DNA of 61,765 nucleotides. It comes from CAZYMI01 sp964648505 (GTDB lineage Bacteria; Pseudomonadota; Alphaproteobacteria; Micavibrionales; Micavibrionaceae). Shown here piece after piece: positions 51,841-61,552 of this stretch (positions within the stretch are counted from its first letter, which is position 1; each line of letters opens with the position of its first letter). The translations under genes and the position numbers were made by a program. Under the pieces are notes generated by a model, which had not been told where the DNA came from, ran no database searches, and saw only the letters and a list, made by a program, of their open reading frames with translations. The stretch covers positions 1 to 61,765 of the forward strand of contig CAZYMI010000011.1 in assembly GCA_964648505.1 (NCBI GenBank). The letters run 5' to 3'.

Positions 51841-52752
51841 ATGGCCCCATCACCTCGCGACGCTTCTCAGTCACTTCAAGATGAAATGAATCTGGTAGTA
51901 GAACAAGTTAATAAAACGATCGATAATCTTCTTCCTTCTACTGACCTGCCAGAAAGCCGCCTTTTTGATGCCATGCGCCATGGCGTACTTGGTGGTGGCA
52001 AACGCTTGCGACCTTTTCTTCTTATTCAATGTGCAAAACTTTTTGGTGTTGATTCAATGCGCGCACGCAGAGCCGCTGCTGCTCTTGAATTTGTACATTG
52101 CTACTCGCTGGTTCATGACGACTTACCCGCAATGGACAATGCAGATATGCGCCGTGGAAAACCTGCAACACACCGTGCTTTTGATGAAGCCACAGCCATT
52201 CTGGCGGGCGATGCACTTTTGACCTATGCCTTTGAAATTTTAGCTGCACCGGAAACACATGAAGACCCTCGTGTTCGTTGCGAACTTGTAACAAAGCTTG
52301 CTCAATCATCAGGGCCCCACGGCATGGTTGGCGGGCAGATGCTTGATTTGATTGGTGAGAAATCAGAATTTGATTTGGGAACCATTTCTCGCCTTCAACG
52401 CATGAAAACAGGAAAGCTAATGGCTTTTGCCTGTGATGCAGGGGCTATTCTTGGCAAAGCTGGTGAACCACAAAGACGGGCATTACAAAACTATTCCTTT
52501 GATCTTGGTCTGGCCTTTCAGGTAACAGACGATATTTTAGATGTTGAAGGCGTTGCAAACGATATCGGGAAAGATACGGGCAAGGATTCAAAAGCGGGAA
52601 AGTCCACTTTTGTGTCCACCATGGGGAAAGAACAGGCAAAAATGCACGCAGAAATGCTTGTAAACCAAGCTGTTAGACACCTGCATGTTTTTAATGGTCG
52701 CGGGATTATGCTTGAAGAACTTGCTTATTATGTTTTACAACGCCGTACATAA
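51841..52752 (+). CDS. ispA: Farnesyl diphosphate synthase (polyprenyl synthetase)
   Basis: 303 aa. First Asp-rich motif DDLPAMDNADMRRGKPATHR and second DDILDVEG, with GGKRLRPFLL at the IPP site, are intact. It condenses IPP with DMAPP and GPP to FPP for undecaprenyl phosphate and ubiquinone. GAAGAAGG precedes the ATG; the TAA stop shares a base with the dxs ATG. Confidence 0.95.
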   Translation: MAPSPRDASQSLQDEMNLVVEQVNKTIDNLLPSTDLPESRLFDAMRHGVLGGGKRLRPFLLIQCAKLFGVDSMRARRAAAALEFVHCYSLVHDDLPAMDNADMRRGKPATHRAFDEATAILAGDALLTYAFEILAAPETHEDPRVRCELVTKLAQSSGPHGMVGGQMLDLIGEKSEFDLGTISRLQRMKTGKLMAFACDAGAILGKAGEPQRRALQNYSFDLGLAFQVTDDILDVEGVANDIGKDTGKDSKAGKSTFVSTMGKEQAKMHAEMLVNQAVRHLHVFNGRGIMLEELAYYVLQRRT

Positions 52753-54680
52753 TGAAAAACTTTGTACCCAAAAACGATAAGACTGAAGATTCCAGAAAAA
52801 CTACATGTCTTCTGGATGGCATCGATATTCCTTCAGATCTAAAATCATTAACAGATGATCAGCTTAAGCAGTTGGCACAAGAAGTTCGCGCAGAAATGAT
52901 TGACGCTGTTTCGGTAACAGGCGGGCATCTTGGCGCTGGGCTTGGTGTGGTCGAACTTACCGTTGCCCTTCATGCAGTATTTAATACCCCTGATGACCGC
53001 CTTATATGGGATGTGGGGCATCAGGCATATCCGCATAAAATTTTGACCGGGCGCCGTTCAAAAATACGTACGCTACGCCAAGGTGGCGGCCTTTCTGGTT
53101 TTACTAAACGATCTGAAAGTGAGTATGACCCCTTTGGCGCAGCCCATAGCTCTACATCTATCTCATCGGGCCTTGGCATGGCCGTTGCGCGTGATTTAAG
53201 GGGTGAAAACAATAGTGTCATTTGCGTTATCGGTGATGGCGCAATGTCTGCTGGCATGGCTTATGAAGCGATGAATAACGCAGGCGCACTTAAATCACGT
53301 CTGCTTGTTATTTTAAATGACAATGATATGTCGATTGCTCCACCTGTTGGCGCCATGTCGAAATATCTTTCCCGTCTGGTTTCATCAAAGCCTTATATTG
53401 GCGCCCGTGAGATTGCTAAAAATATTACTGACTTTCTGCCCTCGCCGCTGCGTAAAGCGGCAAAACATGCTGAGGAAACAGTTCGCGCACGCATCGGCGG
53501 CGGAACGTTATTTGAAGAACTTGGATTTTACTATATCGGCCCTATAGATGGGCATGATCTGGATCATCTTTTACCTGTATTACGCAACCTCAATACCGGT
53601 ACACATGATGGCCCTGTTTTACTTCATGTCATCACACAAAAGGGCAAGGGTTACGCCCCGGCAGAAGATGCACAAGATAAAATGCACGGGGTTACCAAAT
53701 TTAATGTTGTGACAGGATCGCAATCAAAGCCAAAATCACTTTTACCAAGCTATACAAAAGTTTTTGCTAATGCTTTGATATCACAAGCGCGTCAGGATAA
53801 AAATATTCTTGCGATTACTGCCGCTATGCCCTCAGGCACGGGGCTTGATCTTTTTTCTTATGAATTTCCTGATCGTATATTTGATGTGGGCATTGCTGAA
53901 CAGCATGCCGTTACATTTGCTGCCGGTCTTGCTGCTGAAGGTTTGCGCCCTTTTGCTGCAATCTATTCTACATTTTTACAACGTGCTTATGACCAGGTTG
54001 TGCATGATGTGTGCATTCAAAACCTGCCCGTACGTTTTGCGATTGATCGCGCTGGCCTTGTTGGGGCAGACGGCCAGACACACGCCGGATCATTTGATAT
54101 TGCTTATCTGGGCTGTTTGCCTAACATGATGCTGATGGCCCCATCCGATGAAGCCGAGCTGGTCCATATGGTTGCCACAGCCGCGTCTTATGATGAGGGG
54201 CCTTGCGCATTCCGTTACCCGCGCGGTGAAGGCGTTGGTGTTGATTTGCCTTTGCAGGGTAAAATTCTAAAGATTGGCAAAGGCCGCATTGTACGTGAAG
54301 GCACTGATATTGCTATACTTTCCTATGGCACAAGATTACATGAATGCTTGAAAGCCGCTGACAGACTTCAAAATAATGGCCTTTCTATTACTGTCGCCGA
54401 TGCACGTTTTGCAAAACCTTTGGATACAGATTTGATAAATGATCTGGTTCAAAACCACTATGGCTTGATAACAATCGAAGAAGGCTCGCGCGGTGGATTT
54501 GGCGCATTTGTGCTTCAGTATCTTTGTGACAAAGGAATGCTTGATGGAAAACTTAAAGTGCGCACGCTTGGGCTGCCCGACCTGTTCCAAGAACATGATA
54601 CACCAGACAAACAATATGCCGAAGCTGGCCTTGATGTTGAAAATATTATCAAGTGCGTTTTAAGCCTAGAAGCGGCTTAG
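52752..54680 (+). CDS. dxs: 1-deoxy-D-xylulose-5-phosphate synthase
   Basis: 642 aa. TDP-enzyme marks: GGHLGAGLGVVELTVALH, WDVGHQAYPHKILTGR, VIGDGAMSAGMAYEAMNNAG and, in the pyrimidine domain, DVGIAEQHAVTFAAGLA with the catalytic Glu. It makes DXP from pyruvate and glyceraldehyde 3-phosphate, the MEP entry step. The stop is one base from the opposing sppA stop. Confidence 0.96.
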   Translation: MKNFVPKNDKTEDSRKTTCLLDGIDIPSDLKSLTDDQLKQLAQEVRAEMIDAVSVTGGHLGAGLGVVELTVALHAVFNTPDDRLIWDVGHQAYPHKILTGRRSKIRTLRQGGGLSGFTKRSESEYDPFGAAHSSTSISSGLGMAVARDLRGENNSVICVIGDGAMSAGMAYEAMNNAGALKSRLLVILNDNDMSIAPPVGAMSKYLSRLVSSKPYIGAREIAKNITDFLPSPLRKAAKHAEETVRARIGGGTLFEELGFYYIGPIDGHDLDHLLPVLRNLNTGTHDGPVLLHVITQKGKGYAPAEDAQDKMHGVTKFNVVTGSQSKPKSLLPSYTKVFANALISQARQDKNILAITAAMPSGTGLDLFSYEFPDRIFDVGIAEQHAVTFAAGLAAEGLRPFAAIYSTFLQRAYDQVVHDVCIQNLPVRFAIDRAGLVGADGQTHAGSFDIAYLGCLPNMMLMAPSDEAELVHMVATAASYDEGPCAFRYPRGEGVGVDLPLQGKILKIGKGRIVREGTDIAILSYGTRLHECLKAADRLQNNGLSITVADARFAKPLDTDLINDLVQNHYGLITIEEGSRGGFGAFVLQYLCDKGMLDGKLKVRTLGLPDLFQEHDTPDKQYAEAGLDVENIIKCVLSLEAA

Positions 54681-54681
54681 G

Positions 54682-56517
54682 CTATTGCATAAATTCCAGA
54701 CTTGGATCGTAGACCATGACTGACGTTTTGGATTTTCCAAGAAGTACATTTGAAAATTTTCCAAGCGCAATAGTCGCTGCTGATTGCTGCTCAAGAAATG
54801 ATAGAATTTTTTCATACAAAGGCTCTGGTTCGGGCATAACAATTACTTCCAATTCATCGACAGACACAAGACTGAGCCTTTTAGCAGCAGATGCCAACGC
54901 GTCTTCATAACCCCCAATCTGATCAACCAGCCCTATATCTTTGGCTTGCGCACCCGTCCAGACACGCCCGCGGGCAATAAGCTCTACGGCTTGCGGGTCT
55001 AACTTACGACCTTGTGCAACAATGCGTGTGAAGTTTATATAAATATCATCCATCATCGCATTTAAACGTTCCGAACCTGCTTCGCCGAGCGGTTTGTTAA
55101 AAGATAGTATATCAGCATTTGCGCCAGCCTTCGGCCCTTCCCATGTTACAGAAAGCTTTTCCCAAAGACCCGACAGATCTGCCTTACCCCCTACAACGCC
55201 AATTGACCCCGTCAGCGTTGCAGGCAACGCAAAAATTTCATCTGCATTGGCAACAATCCAATACCCACCAGAAGCCGCAAGCGGCCCCATCGACACAAGC
55301 ACAAATTTTCCTTTGCTTTTTACACGCAAAACAGCATTACGAATTGTTTCAGACGCTGATGGTGACCCCCCAGGACTATTTACTCTTAAAATAACACCTT
55401 TAATCTCATCATCTTCTGCCACATCAAAAAGCGCGGCAGAAATCTCATCAGCGCCCAGGCCATCTTGCCCTCCTGAAAGCGGGCTTGCGTGTCCTGCGGT
55501 AGGCGCAATTTCTCCACTGACATGTATCAAAGCAATTTTTTGTTTTATTTTAGATGCTGGCATAGAAATATTCGCATTTTTATAATCATCAATCCTGACA
55601 AAAAGATCGTCATCCGCTTCCTCGTCCCCGGTTATAGTTTTTCTGGTTTCACGCAAAATCTTGTCCCCATAATCCAGCCGGGTAATCAGTTTTGCTTCAA
55701 GAGCCTCAGAACCAAGCAAAATCCCTTTATTCACAGATGCCCAAACAGCCTCTTCAGAAAGGGTACGATCTTTTGCCACATCTGCAACAATCTGCCGCAT
55801 TAAATCATTCAGCATCGATTCTGTCATCTCACGGTTCGCCGGAGACATTTGAGAGTTTGTAAAATTTTCAAGTGCAGATTTGTATTCTTTTCGTTGTAAA
55901 ATTTCAGGCTTTACACCAATGCTTTCAAGCGCTGTACGGAAAAATGGCTGCTCTCCACTTAAGCCTGATATCATGACTGTGCCAACAGGCTGCATCCAGA
56001 TTTCCTCAAAAGCGGATGCTAAATAATATCGTGATAACCCATCGCCATATTCGCCGTAATTTGGTGAATATATTTTTGTGAACTTTCCTGATGCTTTAAA
56101 ATCTTTTACTGCCTTGCGTAATTCTTGCACATGGGCAAGCTGAAAAGATGCCGGTGGCAAAGAAGCAACAACTCCCTTCACACGGTCATCCTTTGATGCA
56201 TGGTGCAGCGTTTCGATGATTTCATGAACGCTTAACGCTGCTGGCGCAAAAGGATCGGAGAAAGGACTTGCATCACTGGTATCAGACAAACCATCAGATA
56301 ACTTCAGAACAAGAACAATTTTTTCTGGTAAGCTTTTTTCTACTTTCGGTAAAAGAAAACCAAAAACACATCCGCTTAATGACGATAAAAGAATAATCGC
56401 GCCCAATGTCGTGCACAGGCGCCTGACCCATTTACCAATAAAGAATAAGACACCCTTTTTTTCTTTAACAACCGTATGTGTTTCGTTTTGTTTTGGCTTA
56501 AGATTAAAATCAAACAT
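54682..56517 (-). CDS. sppA: Signal peptide peptidase SppA (67K type)
   Basis: 611 aa long form with tandem SppA domains. One N-terminal membrane anchor (about residues 36-56). The catalytic Lys is in ILQRKEYKSALENFT, and the Ser in LAASGGYWIVANADEI; GSIGVVGGKADL follows. It degrades cleaved signal peptides at the inner membrane. It overlaps DUF924 by one base and closes the petABC operon. Confidence 0.9.
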   Translation of the reverse strand: MFDFNLKPKQNETHTVVKEKKGVLFFIGKWVRRLCTTLGAIILLSSLSGCVFGFLLPKVEKSLPEKIVLVLKLSDGLSDTSDASPFSDPFAPAALSVHEIIETLHHASKDDRVKGVVASLPPASFQLAHVQELRKAVKDFKASGKFTKIYSPNYGEYGDGLSRYYLASAFEEIWMQPVGTVMISGLSGEQPFFRTALESIGVKPEILQRKEYKSALENFTNSQMSPANREMTESMLNDLMRQIVADVAKDRTLSEEAVWASVNKGILLGSEALEAKLITRLDYGDKILRETRKTITGDEEADDDLFVRIDDYKNANISMPASKIKQKIALIHVSGEIAPTAGHASPLSGGQDGLGADEISAALFDVAEDDEIKGVILRVNSPGGSPSASETIRNAVLRVKSKGKFVLVSMGPLAASGGYWIVANADEIFALPATLTGSIGVVGGKADLSGLWEKLSVTWEGPKAGANADILSFNKPLGEAGSERLNAMMDDIYINFTRIVAQGRKLDPQAVELIARGRVWTGAQAKDIGLVDQIGGYEDALASAAKRLSLVSVDELEVIVMPEPEPLYEKILSFLEQQSAATIALGKFSNVLLGKSKTSVMVYDPSLEFMQ

Positions 56518-57068
56518 TATATACCGCCCGGGTTTGCTAGCAGGAATTCTTCTTCCTCGGGCGTGTTATCTCGTCCAAGAATTTTATTACGATGAGGAAA
56601 TCGGCCAAACCGGTCGATCACCTTGAAATGTCTTAAAGAATATTCATAGCCCACCGGATCGTCCTCACGGATTGTTTCAAATAAATCCATAGCCCTTTTC
56701 TGATCCGATAATGTTTCAGAGTGTTCAAAAGGCAGATAAATAAAACGACGCTTGATGGGCTGAAAAATTTGGTCAAAGCCTTTAGAAATGCAATGTTTGG
56801 CTATTAAAATTGCTTTTGCGTCGCTTGCATAAGCAGCTCTTTCTCCTCGAAACATGTTACGCGGAAACTGGTCTAACAGCAAACATAATGCCAAGCATCC
56901 ATCAGGGCTTGATTTCCACTCATCATATTTTCCTGAAAAGGCACGCTGATATTCTTCTAAGAAACGCGACCTGATAGACTGATCAAAATCTGGATTGGTC
57001 TGAAACCACAAGCTGGGCTGTGTTTCAACAAACCAAAAATTTAAAATATCACCCTGTGTGTCTTTCAT
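56517..57068 (-). CDS. DUF924 family protein
   Basis: 183 aa helical protein. Family marks: ILNFWFVETQPSLWF, DGCLALCLLLDQFPRNMFRG, YLPFEHSETLSDQKRAMDLF and GRFPHRNKILGRDNTPEEEEF. Related by fold to TPR-like proteins; function unknown. It sits between the 94-aa gene and sppA in the pet operon. Confidence 0.85.
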   Translation of the reverse strand: MKDTQGDILNFWFVETQPSLWFQTNPDFDQSIRSRFLEEYQRAFSGKYDEWKSSPDGCLALCLLLDQFPRNMFRGERAAYASDAKAILIAKHCISKGFDQIFQPIKRRFIYLPFEHSETLSDQKRAMDLFETIREDDPVGYEYSLRHFKVIDRFGRFPHRNKILGRDNTPEEEEFLLANPGGI

Positions 57069-57079
57069 AGGAAAGGATG

Positions 57080-57364
57080 CTATTTCTTTTTCTCAAGCAT
57101 TAGAAGGGCTTTTTTACGCAAAGCTTTGGCCTTGTTTGTCAACACAACAGAAGGCAAAAAAGGCATCACAATCATCAACAGGGTTGATGGATTGGCTATC
57201 GCTTCAAAAAGACGACCTTCAATGTTACGAACATAAAGAATAATAAACGTCAAAAGCCCAGCAAGGGCAAAAAAAGTACCAAAAATTTCATAGGCGCGCG
57301 CCTGACGTAACATATCGCGCGGATTCTGCACGCCCTTTTTATCTGCCTTTTTATCTTTATTCAC
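57080..57364 (-). CDS. Small membrane protein, 94 aa
   Basis: Two hydrophobic helices (about residues 27-46 and 57-73) between basic ends (MNKDKKADKKGVQ and KALRKKALLMLEKKK). I do not recognise a family; by position, 9 bp after petC and 11 bp before DUF924, it could be an accessory protein of complex III, but that is inference only. Confidence 0.65.
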   Translation of the reverse strand: MNKDKKADKKGVQNPRDMLRQARAYEIFGTFFALAGLLTFIILYVRNIEGRLFEAIANPSTLLMIVMPFLPSVVLTNKAKALRKKALLMLEKKK

Positions 57365-57373
57365 AAAAAACCT

Positions 57374-58144
57374 TTAATGGACATCTGCCCAAATTCGCTT
57401 TTTTACGGCATACATAATGCCAGCAAAAACAGCTAAGAATATAAGAACTTTTACACCCATACGCTTGCGTGCTTCCATTTCAGGTTCTGCCGCCCATGCC
57501 AGAAAGGTGGAGATATCGCGGGCATACTGATCAACAGTTTCTGGTGTTTCAGGGTCTTCACAAGCAACCTGCCCATCTTGAAGGGGCTTTGACATGGCAA
57601 TCACATTACCTGCCATAAACTTGTTCCAGTGCTGGCCTGATAAAAGCGTTTTACCTGCGGGGGCCTCTTCATACCCCGTCAAAATAGCATAAATATAATC
57701 AGCACCACCGTGTCGCGCCTTTGTAATCAAAGACAGATCCGGCGGATAGGCCCCGTTATTAGCGTAACGCGCTGCTTTTTCATTTGCAAAAGGCGATTTA
57801 AATTTATCTGAAGGACGGCCCGGGCGATCAAACATTTCGCCTTCATCATTAGGACCATCGGTAATCGTAAATTCCGCCGCAATCGTTTTAACCTGATCTT
57901 CGGAATATCCAAGCGCCTGAAGGTTTCGGTAATATAATCCCTTCATAGAATGACAAGAAGAACACACTTCTTTATAGATTTTAAAGCCACGCTGCAAAGC
58001 TGCCTTATCGTAAGTGCCAAAAGGGCCATTAAAAGACCATTTCTGCTTTGGTATTTCATGCGTTGCTTCCGCGCTTATGGCAGGCGTTGCCAGTACAAAA
58101 AAGCTGCACAAGGTCAAAGTTAAAAAAGCTTTTGTTTTTTTCAT
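57374..58144 (-). CDS. petC: Cytochrome c1
   Basis: 256 aa with a signal peptide (to about ISA, residue 24). Haem site VCSSCHS (C61, C64, H65), the PDLSLI segment, GNVIAMSKPL with the Met ligand, and one C-terminal membrane anchor (KVLIFLAVFAGIMYAV). It carries electrons from the Rieske centre to cytochrome c. One base separates it from petB. Confidence 0.95.
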   Translation of the reverse strand: MKKTKAFLTLTLCSFFVLATPAISAEATHEIPKQKWSFNGPFGTYDKAALQRGFKIYKEVCSSCHSMKGLYYRNLQALGYSEDQVKTIAAEFTITDGPNDEGEMFDRPGRPSDKFKSPFANEKAARYANNGAYPPDLSLITKARHGGADYIYAILTGYEEAPAGKTLLSGQHWNKFMAGNVIAMSKPLQDGQVACEDPETPETVDQYARDISTFLAWAAEPEMEARKRMGVKVLIFLAVFAGIMYAVKKRIWADVH

Positions 58145-58145
58145 A

Positions 58146-59417
58146 TCAGGCCGCCTTGGATTTCAGCACAGCTTCATTAATGGATGTCGGAAGGTCTTTT
58201 GCTTTTTCTGTGCGCGATAAATAAGGCAAGATTGCAAGGAAAAACGCATAATAATAAACCGTTGCAACCTGACCGATGATAACCCACAGACCTTCAGGTG
58301 GTTTTCCACCAGCAACGCCCAAGGCAAAAACACTCGCAACAAATGTAAGCAGCGCAATTTTATATTTAGGACGAAAACGCGCTGAACGAACTGGATGTGT
58401 ATCAAGCCATGGCATAACAAGAAGCAAAGCAATCGAGCCAAACATGGCGATAACACCGCCAAGCTTGGCAGGGATAAATACTATACTGGTAAATGGTATG
58501 CCTATATCAAAAGTAACGGCACGCAAAATCGCATAAAAGGGCAGAAAGTACCATTCAGGCACAATGTGCGCTGGGGTCACAAGTGGGTCTGCGGGTATAT
58601 AGTTATCCGGATGACCTAAAACATTCGGCATGAAAAATGTAAACAGGGCATAAACAGCCACAAACACAATAAGACCGAATGAATCCTTGATTGTATAGTA
58701 AGGGTGAAACGGCAAAGTGTCTTGCGGCCCTTTTGTATCAATTCCAAGCGGATTGTTTGATCCGGTAACGTGCAGTGCCCAGATATGCATGAACACAACA
58801 CCAACAATAACAAACGGTAAAAAGAAATGCAGCGCAAAGAACCTGTTCAAGGTTGGGTTATCAACTGAAAACCCTCCCCAGAGCCACGTTACAATACTTT
58901 CACCAACCAACGGAATTGCTGAAAACAAATTAGTAATAACAGTCGCACCCCAGAAGCTCATTTGGCCCCAAGGCAGCACATAGCCCATGAACGCCGTTGC
59001 CATCATCAGCAAGAATATGGTTACGCCCAAAATCCACAAAAGCTCGCGCGGTTTTTTATAAGACCCGTAATACATACCGCGAAAAATATGTATATACACT
59101 GCAATAAAAAAGAAAGATGCGCCATTCATATGAATATAACGGATTAACCAGCCGTAATTAACATCACGCATAATCCGTTCCACGGAATCAAAGGCGTGCG
59201 CTGTATGCGCGGCGTAATTCATTGCAAGTGTGATCCCTGTGACAATCATCGTCACAAGCATAAACATGGCAATTGCCCCGAAATTCCAAAAATAATTGAA
59301 GTTTTTAGGTGTTGGGAATACACCATATTCCTTATTAAGCATTGTAAAAATCGGCAGACGTGAATCAACCCATTCAACAACGTTATTTTTAAAAGGTGTG
59401 CGTGGACCTGAAGCCAT
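58146..59417 (-). CDS. petB: Cytochrome b of the bc1 complex
   Basis: 423 aa, full-length eight-helix cytochrome b. Haem-ligand helices are in YIHMNGASFFFIAVYIHIFR and FALHFFLPFVIVGVVFMHIW; the Qo site PEWYFLPFYAILRA is present. I use the ATG at 59417 with GGGAG nine bases upstream, not the TTG at 59423. It lies between petA and petC. Confidence 0.95.
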   Translation of the reverse strand: MASGPRTPFKNNVVEWVDSRLPIFTMLNKEYGVFPTPKNFNYFWNFGAIAMFMLVTMIVTGITLAMNYAAHTAHAFDSVERIMRDVNYGWLIRYIHMNGASFFFIAVYIHIFRGMYYGSYKKPRELLWILGVTIFLLMMATAFMGYVLPWGQMSFWGATVITNLFSAIPLVGESIVTWLWGGFSVDNPTLNRFFALHFFLPFVIVGVVFMHIWALHVTGSNNPLGIDTKGPQDTLPFHPYYTIKDSFGLIVFVAVYALFTFFMPNVLGHPDNYIPADPLVTPAHIVPEWYFLPFYAILRAVTFDIGIPFTSIVFIPAKLGGVIAMFGSIALLLVMPWLDTHPVRSARFRPKYKIALLTFVASVFALGVAGGKPPEGLWVIIGQVATVYYYAFFLAILPYLSRTEKAKDLPTSINEAVLKSKAA

Positions 59418-59432
59418 TCTCAAAACTCCCTT

Positions 59433-59972
59433 TTAACCGATCTTAATTAAAGTATCGGATGTAAATTCATATGAAGGTATGATTAGATTTTTAGGCGCAG
59501 GCCCCTTCCGAATTCGCCCTGACGTATCGTAATGCGACCCATGGCAAGGGCAAAACCAGCCACCATATTCACCTTTAGCATCCGTTTCTTTTTGACCAAG
59601 CGGCACACAACCAAGATGCGTGCAGATACCCACCATCACAAGCCATTCCGGTTTTTTAACCCGATCTTTATCAAGCTCAGGGTCACGCAAATCAGGCACA
59701 GCTTCATCAGCCTTTGCAATTTCTTCTTCTGTACGATGGCGAATAAAAACAGGCTTCCCGCGCCAGAACACTGTAATAGCTTGCCCTTTTTCAATAGGCG
59801 CCAGATCAACTTCAGTGGAAGATAACGCAAGTGTATCTGCTGCCGGATTCATCTGATGCACAAATGGCCACGCCACAGAACCTGCGGCTACCGCCGCAAA
59901 AGAAGCTGCTGTCAAATACAAAAAATCGCGCCGTGTTGACGCTTCAGGGGGATTTGAGGGGGTGTCAGCCAT
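59433..59972 (-). CDS. petA: Rieske iron-sulfur protein of the bc1 complex
   Basis: 179 aa. Twin-arginine anchor STRRDFLYLTAASFAAVAAG, then the 2Fe-2S boxes CTHLGCVPLG and CPCHGSHYDTSGRIRKGPAP. The anchor is exported by Tat and stays in the inner membrane. It heads petA-petB-petC-94aa-DUF924-sppA on the minus strand. Divergent from the metallopeptidase gene. Confidence 0.95.
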   Translation of the reverse strand: MADTPSNPPEASTRRDFLYLTAASFAAVAAGSVAWPFVHQMNPAADTLALSSTEVDLAPIEKGQAITVFWRGKPVFIRHRTEEEIAKADEAVPDLRDPELDKDRVKKPEWLVMVGICTHLGCVPLGQKETDAKGEYGGWFCPCHGSHYDTSGRIRKGPAPKNLIIPSYEFTSDTLIKIG

Positions 59973-60130
59973 GGGATTTCTTTGTTTTCAGAGTGTTAGA
60001 CAGTCGATTCATGCTTTTGCGTAGCTTATATAAAAGAAGTCGTTTCGCCAATCCAGTGCTTAAAAGCATGCAGGCTTAGGATAAACCAAAAATAGGCCAA
60101 AGTTTGAATATTCTTTATGTATTATGTTAA

Positions 60131-60142
60131 TATAATACGATT
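60131..60142 (+). promoter_or_regulatory. -10 element of a leaderless promoter
   Basis: A perfect TATAAT (60131-60136) ends six bases before the ATG at 60143. A TTGAAT (60104-60109) lies 21 bp further up, longer than ideal, so the -35 box is uncertain. Confidence 0.5.
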
Positions 60143-61543
60143 ATGAATTTAGGTACTACTTTCAAAGAAATAGCTGGATCTGCCTTTTGGAACAAAGTAG
60201 AGACCTCCCTGCCTGAGCCTTTAAAGGGCCCGTTTGCAGAAGTTCGAGCCCATGCAAGGCGCACGCGCAATGTTTTGTTTAAACCCTTTGGTGAAAATTC
60301 GTTTCTACACCAAGACGCTCAGAAATATCCGGCATACGCCGAAGCGAAACGAAACCTCGCACGCGAAAAATTTAAAGCTGCTGTCTTTAGTTTTTTTAAA
60401 AAACCTGATGACAGGAAACTAAAAGCTGAACAATTAAACGAAGCCTTCATAAAAAATGCAGATGCGCCTGAATTATTATCAGGTCTCATACATATTGATA
60501 GAAAAGATCTTCCCAACCTGTCGCCCGATGTAAAATCCGCCCTAAAAACAAAGTTTGAAACCTATTTAAAAGATAAAGAACTCGAGAAGAACGAACTCCC
60601 GCAAGAAAAACGCCATGGGCCAGAACACGAAGATATATACGATCAACTATATTGGGCGGATTATATACTCTGGCAACTGCGCGAAAATACAGGACAGCAA
60701 ACAGCGCCCACAACCGATGAAGAACAACACCTCCAAAAACTCACGGAATACTTGCCCGTTGCTGGCCAAGGCAGTCTTTATGGTAGATTGCATTCGGAAC
60801 GGATGAAAATAGAAAAGCCTGAAGGTGTAACGTGGAAAGTTGACCCAAACGTTACATCAAAAAGTTTCGTTCAAAAAATCAAGGGCTCTTTTGCGAAAAT
60901 GCCGCAGCCCTATCAAAATATTTTTCAAGAATTCGGCCTCACTATTTTATGTGCACAGGTTCTATTAAAGAAAAATGAGAATGGTGAAGAGTCTCCTAAA
61001 GAAGGTGCTGTTGGGGATTATCTTAGTGAGGATAAAACATTGAGCATGCCTTTTTACTATTATAACAGAGATAGCCAATGCCTTCTTCGTAACACAGAAC
61101 TTGAGGCAACGCTTTTTCATGAGTTGGGCCATAGGCTGGATCATATTTTAGATGGCGCATCAACTGATGACCCTCAATTTCGAAAAGCTTATGAGCGCGA
61201 TGTTGAAAATATTAAAAAATCGCTAGATCAGGACTTTGTTACTTATTATTTATCTAAAAAAGACTACCCTTTTGCACGCCAGACTTTAAAGTTAGAGGCC
61301 AGAAGCGAAGCCTTCGCTGAAATTTTCGCAATGGAAATGCTGGAACGTTCGGGTTTTTCAACATTAGGGCGCAAGGATATTCGTCGTTATTTTCCTGAGA
61401 CAACAAAATACGTCAAAAATATTATGGGGCGCTTGGAAAATGAATACAGGCTTTTTCCAAAATCTGGCCACGACGCTATTTTAAACCAAGCCTTACCCGC
61501 CATCCCACAAAGCCGCTTGCCAGCACAGCCCGCAATGCATTAA
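60143..61543 (+). CDS. Zincin metallopeptidase-like protein, 466 aa
   Basis: The C-terminal third carries HELGH (326-330) in ELEATLFHELGHRLDHILDG, and about 60 residues on ARSEAFAEIFAMEML, which offers the third zinc Glu (E389 or E393). This HExxH...E arrangement with a late EAFAE-type motif resembles the anthrax lethal factor-like (ATLF) domain. The first 300 residues are charged, helical and unlike anything I know. No signal peptide; secretion, if any, would be unconventional. It seems leaderless, stands alone between petA and trmL, and has codon use like its neighbours. A domesticated protease is an alternative to an effector. Confidence 0.65.
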   Translation: MNLGTTFKEIAGSAFWNKVETSLPEPLKGPFAEVRAHARRTRNVLFKPFGENSFLHQDAQKYPAYAEAKRNLAREKFKAAVFSFFKKPDDRKLKAEQLNEAFIKNADAPELLSGLIHIDRKDLPNLSPDVKSALKTKFETYLKDKELEKNELPQEKRHGPEHEDIYDQLYWADYILWQLRENTGQQTAPTTDEEQHLQKLTEYLPVAGQGSLYGRLHSERMKIEKPEGVTWKVDPNVTSKSFVQKIKGSFAKMPQPYQNIFQEFGLTILCAQVLLKKNENGEESPKEGAVGDYLSEDKTLSMPFYYYNRDSQCLLRNTELEATLFHELGHRLDHILDGASTDDPQFRKAYERDVENIKKSLDQDFVTYYLSKKDYPFARQTLKLEARSEAFAEIFAMEMLERSGFSTLGRKDIRRYFPETTKYVKNIMGRLENEYRLFPKSGHDAILNQALPAIPQSRLPAQPAMH

Positions 61544-61552
61544 TTCTAAAGC

